NCBI GenBank assembly: GCA_030522415.1
Contig: CM060109.1
Coordinates: 29,533,892 to 29,597,891, forward strand
Direction: 5' to 3'
Length of the DNA stretch: 64,000 nt
Origin: Channallabes apus
Lineage: Eukaryota > Chordata > Actinopteri > Siluriformes > Clariidae
Below the pieces are notes generated by a model. That model was not told the DNA's origin. It made no database searches and saw nothing but the letters and a program-made list of their open reading frames with translations. Made by a program: the position numbers and the translations under genes. Below are positions 59,693-64,000 of the stretch, one piece after another (within the stretch, counting starts at the first letter, position 1; every line of letters starts with the position of its first letter).

Positions 59693-60711
59693 ATGACTGA
59701 GCCTCGCGCGGCGAACCCAGCGGATCACGCGCGCCTCTGCGACGTGGTGGATCAGCATGCCGTGCTAATCAATAGGCTAACCGGAGAGATCGCTACTCTT
59801 CGCCAGAGCGTCCAAGACATTGTGGCCTTGCACCGCGAGGTTGCGGAGCTCAGGCGGGAGAACGCGGATCTCCGTCGTGGCGGCCGCGTCACCGCGCCAC
59901 CGCATCCCCCTTCCTCCCCTCTTCTGACATCTTTCTATCACTACCAGAGAAATGGAATGGCACGGACGGGAAGTGCAGTGAATTTTTGACAGCGCTCGAT
60001 CTGGTGTTCGAGTTCAATTCCACCAAGTACTCCACCGATCGGCTACGCATTGCTCTGCTCGTTTCGTTGCTCACGGGGCAGGTAGCTGAGTGGGCCACGG
60101 CAGTTCTCAAAGCAGGCACAGACACCGCCCACTCATACAATGAGTTCACACGTCAACTCAGGCTCACTTTTGAACACCCTGCGGGCGAGGTGGAGACCGA
60201 CACCAAACTTTACCACCTGCGTCAGGGAGGATCGTTCATGAGTCGCTACACTGCCGAATTCCGCACTCTCGCCATCCAGACCACCTGGGGTGATGCACCG
60301 CTCCAGACCTCCTACTATGAGGGACTGGCTTCGAGGATTAAAGACGAACTAGCCGGGCGAGAGCTTCCTGCCACACTGGAGGGACTGATCCAACTCGCCA
60401 TTTGGATCGACCAATGCCTCCTCTCCCGCCCGAAGCCAGCCCCTAGAACCCTGCCGCCAACACTCACCTTCGCCTTTACCACCCCACGTCCATCAAACTC
60501 AGCTACCTACACCACTCAGGGACATGTTGGTTCTCCACCTACTGCCGTGGATGACACCAGAGCTGGGGAACCCATGCAATTAGGGCGCGCATACCTGACC
60601 GTTGCAGAACAATAATGACTCTTTAGAGAAGGGCTCTGTGCCTATTGTGGGTCAGCAGAGCACCACAGAGCCATCTGCCCACGTCGCCAGGGAAATGCCC
60701 AAGCCCGGTGA
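59693..60711 (+). pseudogene. Gypsy gag, broken
   Basis: It starts at ATG 59693 with a coiled-coil-like N-terminus (about residues 15-65, LTGEIATLRQSVQDIV). A frameshift between about 59890 and 59990 moves the reading into the frame that carries the capsid-like part (YNEFTRQLRLTFEHP, YHLRQGGSFMSRYTAEFRTL). Two adjacent stops (TAA TGA, 60613-60618) follow, and in the same frame a CCHC zinc knuckle (C-X2-C-X4-H-X4-C, near 60640-60681). The zinc knuckle is intact but separated from the rest. Confidence 0.85.
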
Positions 60712-60770
60712 GCGATGGGAGCAGCTCACCGGGCCACCTCCACCTCTCTACTACCACGCCTAGCGTCTCT

Positions 60771-63700
60771 CGTCTCACGGTACAGGTACACCTCCAGTTT
60801 GGCCACAAACGGGTCAGAAGTACTGCATTCATCGACTCCGATGCTGCAGGTAACTTCATTGACTCATCTCATGCCAAAAAACTGGAAGTGGAGTTTGAAG
60901 CGCTATCCCAGCCCATTCAAATTACATCAGTTGATGGTCGGCCTCTCTCCTCCAGCCCTATCACCACCCAGACTCAACCCATCACCCTCATCATTGGCCA
61001 ACACCATGAATCGATCCAGTTTCACCCCACCTCCGTCTCATCACCCCCAATCATACTCGGACACCCGTATCTCCTGCAACATGATCCGTTAATTTCCTGG
61101 ACCCAAAAACGGGGTCTTACAATGGGTCCCGACCTGTTCGGAACTCTGCCTACAGGCCCTGGCTGGGACGTGCTCTAGGGTGTCCGAAACCCCCGACGTC
61201 GACATCAACGACTCACCTACCTTCTCATCGTCCACACGACCTGGCGATTGATCTTCAGCCGGGTTCCACTTCTCCCCACGGCCATCTCTACTCCCTGTCC
61301 ACCTCCGAGACTCCGCCCTCTCTGGTGCCACCATCTTCACTAAGTTGGACCTCCGGAGCGCCTACAACTTGGTGCTTCATCACCCCCACAGGACACTATG
61401 AAAGCCTTGTAAATACCTTTTGGACTTTGCAATGCACCAGCAGCTTTCCAACAGTTTATTAATGACGTTCTCAGAGATATGCTCGGCCGATGGGTATTCG
61501 TCTACCTAGACGACATACTCATCTACTCACGCAGTCTTACCGAACATATCCAACACGTCAGAGCGGTGCTAAAGAGATTAATCGCCCACCAACTGTACTG
61601 CAAGTTGGAAAAGTGTACTTTCCACGAGCACCCCACCACGTTCCTGGGTTTTGTTTTCTCGCCCCAGGGTGTGGCCATGGACCCACAGAAACTAGAGGCT
61701 GTGCGTCATTGGCCCCTACCCAAGACCCTCAAGTAGCTTCAACGGTTTCTCGGGTTTACGAACTTCTATCGTCGCTTTATCCGGGGCTACAGTACAGTTG
61801 CGTGCCCCTTAACCGCTCTGACTCAACCTTCGTCCCATCACTTCCAGCTCAACCCTACTGCCATCTCCACCTTCCATGAACTCTGCCACCGATTCACCAC
61901 CGCCCCCATTCTCCTTCATCCAGATGCAAACCAACTGTTCGTTGTGGAAGTGGACGTCTCGGATGTGGGCGCCGGGGCCGTCCTGTCACAACAAGGTCCA
62001 GATCAGAAGCTACACCCTTGTAGATTCTTTTCCAAAAAATTTGATCCCACTCAGCAGCGATACGGGGTAGGGGACCGTGAACTGCTGGCCATAAAGTGGG
62101 CATTGGAAGAATGGCGACACTGGCTCCAGGGCGCCAGAGAACCATTTCTCATCTGGACCGATCATCAGAACCTTATCACCGTCCATAACCTCAAGCAGCT
62201 AAACCCCCGACAGGCGCGGTGGGCATTGTTCTTCGAACAATACAATTTGCATCTGTCCTACCGTCCGGTGAACAAGAACATCAAAGCCGACACACTCTAG
62301 CGACAACATGAAGAGGACACCACCCCGGGCGGATCCGATGCCTGTCCTACCATCATCAAAGATCATCGCCCCACTCCGTTGGGAACTGGAGACCAGGGTT
62401 CGCCAGGCACAGATTGCGGAGGACAAACCGGCAGGTGTGCCGCCTGGACGACTCTATGTTACAAACGCCATGAGGACCGAGGTTATCCAGTGGGGCCACT
62501 CCACCCCCATCTCCATACATCCAGGCACTCAACGTACCCTACAGTTCGTCCGACGCGCCTTCTGGTGGCCATCCATGGCCAAGGACATTAACGAGTTCGT
62601 TCAGGCGTGCCCAGTGTGCGCCCGGGCCAAGGACGCAAAGCAACCGACACCCGGGGAACTTCATCCGCTCCCGGTTCCCCGCAGGCCCTGGACGCAAACC
62701 AACCGACACCCGGGGAACTCCATCCGCTCCCGGTTCCCCGCAAGCCCTGGACGCACATTGCCGTTGACTTTATCATGGGCCTGCCGGCTTCAGAGGGGAA
62801 GGACACCATTTTAACCATCGTGAATCGTTTCTTCAAAGCTGTGCACTTGGTAGCCCTTTCCGGACTCCCATCAGCTAAACAGACAGCCGAGCTGATACTA
62901 GAGCACGTAGTCCGACTGCATGGGTTCCCCAAGGACATCGTCTCGGACAGAGGGCCCCAGTTCACTGCCCGGTTCTGGAAGGCCTTCTGCCGTCTGATCA
63001 ACTCCACCTGTAGTCTCTCATCTGGTTACCATCCTCAGACCAATGGTCAGACGGAGCGGACCAACCAACAACTGGAGCGTTACCTGAGATGTTTCGTGGC
63101 AGATCGTCAGCGCTCCTGGGCCCGCCACCTCACTTGGGCGGAGCTTTCACACAATCTTCATGTTTCCACCGCCACCAAGTTAAGCCCATTTGAGGTGTGC
63201 CATGGTTTCCAACCTCCGATGTTCGAACACCAAGAACCGGAGGTTGACGTACCTTCGGCCCAACAGTTGGTCCGCAGGTGTCGACGGGTATGGCGCCTAG
63301 CCAACGCAGCCATCCAACGAGCCACCTCCCGCTACATCATCCAACATCACCGTCGACACCCACCGGGACGATTGTACCACGTAGGTGACAAAGTATGGCT
63401 GTCTACTAAAAACCTACACCTCCGCACCGAGTTCAGAAAACTCTCCCCCAGATTCGTCGGCCCATATCGCATCACTCATCGTATCAATCCTGTCACCTAC
63501 CGGCTCCAGCTGCCTGCGGCGCTCCGGATCCACCCAGTATTCCATATCTCTCAACTCAAACCCTTCATCACATCTCCCATGATTACACCCACCCACCCTG
63601 CTCCTCCTCCCCGGATCGTAGAGGGTGGTCCCGCCTACACCGTATGCCAAATCCTCGATTCACGCCCTCGGGGCAGAGGTCTCCAGTACCTGGTCGACTG

Positions 63701-63862
63701 GGAAGGCTATGACCCTGAGGAACGGTCTTGGATTCCGGCTCGGTTTATACTCGACCCCAAGCTGATACGGGACTATCGTCGTCGAGTATCCTCCACCCCA
63801 GGACCGTCGGGAGTCGGTCCTGGACAGGGGGGTACTGGCATACACACCAAATATGCGACCGG
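60771..63862 (+). pseudogene. Gypsy pol (protease, RT, RNase H, integrase, chromodomain), broken
   Basis: The protease region reads AFIDSDAAGNFID, so the expected D-S/T-G active motif has Asp in place of Gly. The RT N-terminal half (61190-61420) is shortened by deletions and has stops. The YLDD box ([11 protein letters not shown], near 61497) is intact. In-frame TAGs occur at 61734 and 62298. RNase H follows ([30 protein letters not shown]). The integrase has its HHCC finger (62480-62630), a 59-bp tandem duplication at 62641-62758 that shifts the frame, then a D-D-E core (VDFIMGLP, SDRGPQF, QTNGQTERTN) in an uninterrupted frame to 63881. The C-terminus has a chromodomain (LQYLVDWEGYDPEERSWIPA, near 63680-63740). 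Confidence 0.88.
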
Positions 63863-64000
63863 CACTAGGACCCGGAAGTAATGTGGTCGCGAACCAGGAT
63901 GTATAAGAGGAGTAAACAAACAACAGTAACAACAGCTCAGTAATTGAGTTTCGGCCCATGTCGGTTCAGATTGTCCGTCTTCAAAACTGTGAGTACTCAC
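63836..64000 (+). repeat. Gypsy 3' LTR, partial
   Basis: It starts tggcatacacaccaaatatg directly after the polypurine tract and matches the first 165 bp or so of the 5' LTR with about seven differences and small indels counted by eye. The window edge cuts it. Confidence 0.88.

Larger units (their letters stand above)
59308..64000 (+). mobile_element. chromodomain Gypsy LTR retrotransposon, near full length, broken; right LTR cut by window end
   Basis: Element order is 5' LTR, gag, protease, reverse transcriptase, RNase H, integrase with C-terminal chromodomain, polypurine tract (ggacaggggggtac, 63822-63835) and 3' LTR. Chromodomain plus Gypsy-type order places it among chromoviruses, the sushi-ichi-like group common in fish. 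It lies in the cacnb4 intron after 56826, sense to the gene. Every protein region carries at least one break or substitution, so it cannot move on its own. The window ends inside the 3' LTR. Confidence 0.9.

Noticed and set aside
61894..62145. Minus-strand frames across the Gypsy element
   Set aside because: Antisense shadows of pol; no independent similarity.

Overview
The window is nuclear DNA of a ray-finned fish, almost certainly a teleost. It has GT-AG introns, vertebrate signalling genes, teleost-type SINEs, several Tc1-like elements, hAT and Harbinger-type elements and a chromodomain Gypsy retrotransposon. The species or order cannot be fixed from the sequence; an otophysan fish is only a guess.

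Four protein-coding genes account for the unique sequence. From left to right: (1) the first coding exon of an adenylyl cyclase of the ADCY5/6 type, best called adcy5, minus strand, running off the left edge; (2) hacd2, a complete seven-exon 3-hydroxyacyl-CoA dehydratase, minus strand, 7424-15636; (3) stam2, a complete fourteen-exon ESCRT-0 adaptor, plus strand, 16290-29373; (4) cacnb4, the voltage-gated calcium channel beta-4 subunit, plus strand, with two alternative first exons (34419 and 43541) and shared exons up to the start of the guanylate-kinase-like domain (56826), the rest lying beyond the right edge. All exons were joined by eye with phases that agree at every junction.

hacd2 and stam2 are head to head with 653 bp between start codons, so they probably share a bidirectional promoter. 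The order ADCY5-HACD2 matches human 3q21 and STAM2-CACNB4 matches human 2q23, while HACD1-STAM-CACNB2 on human 10p12 has the same orientations. The window therefore looks like an unbroken copy of a block that predates the vertebrate genome duplications.

The introns and spacers are full of mobile DNA: two tRNA-derived SINE families plus an L2-tailed SINE, a 5'-truncated RTE-type LINE, a mariner-type relic, many Tc1-like elements in various stages of decay, two hAT elements with perfect 8-bp target duplications (one holding a Gypsy LTR), a Harbinger-type MITE, and at the right edge a near full-length but broken chromodomain Gypsy element. Microsatellites and a 1.1-kb degenerate tandem array add to this.

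I found no previously undescribed molecular system. The most informative items are the ancestral gene block, the alternative cacnb4 starts, a SINE whose tail matches the end of the RTE LINE in the same window, nested insertions that give a relative order of events, and the specific lesions in each transposon.
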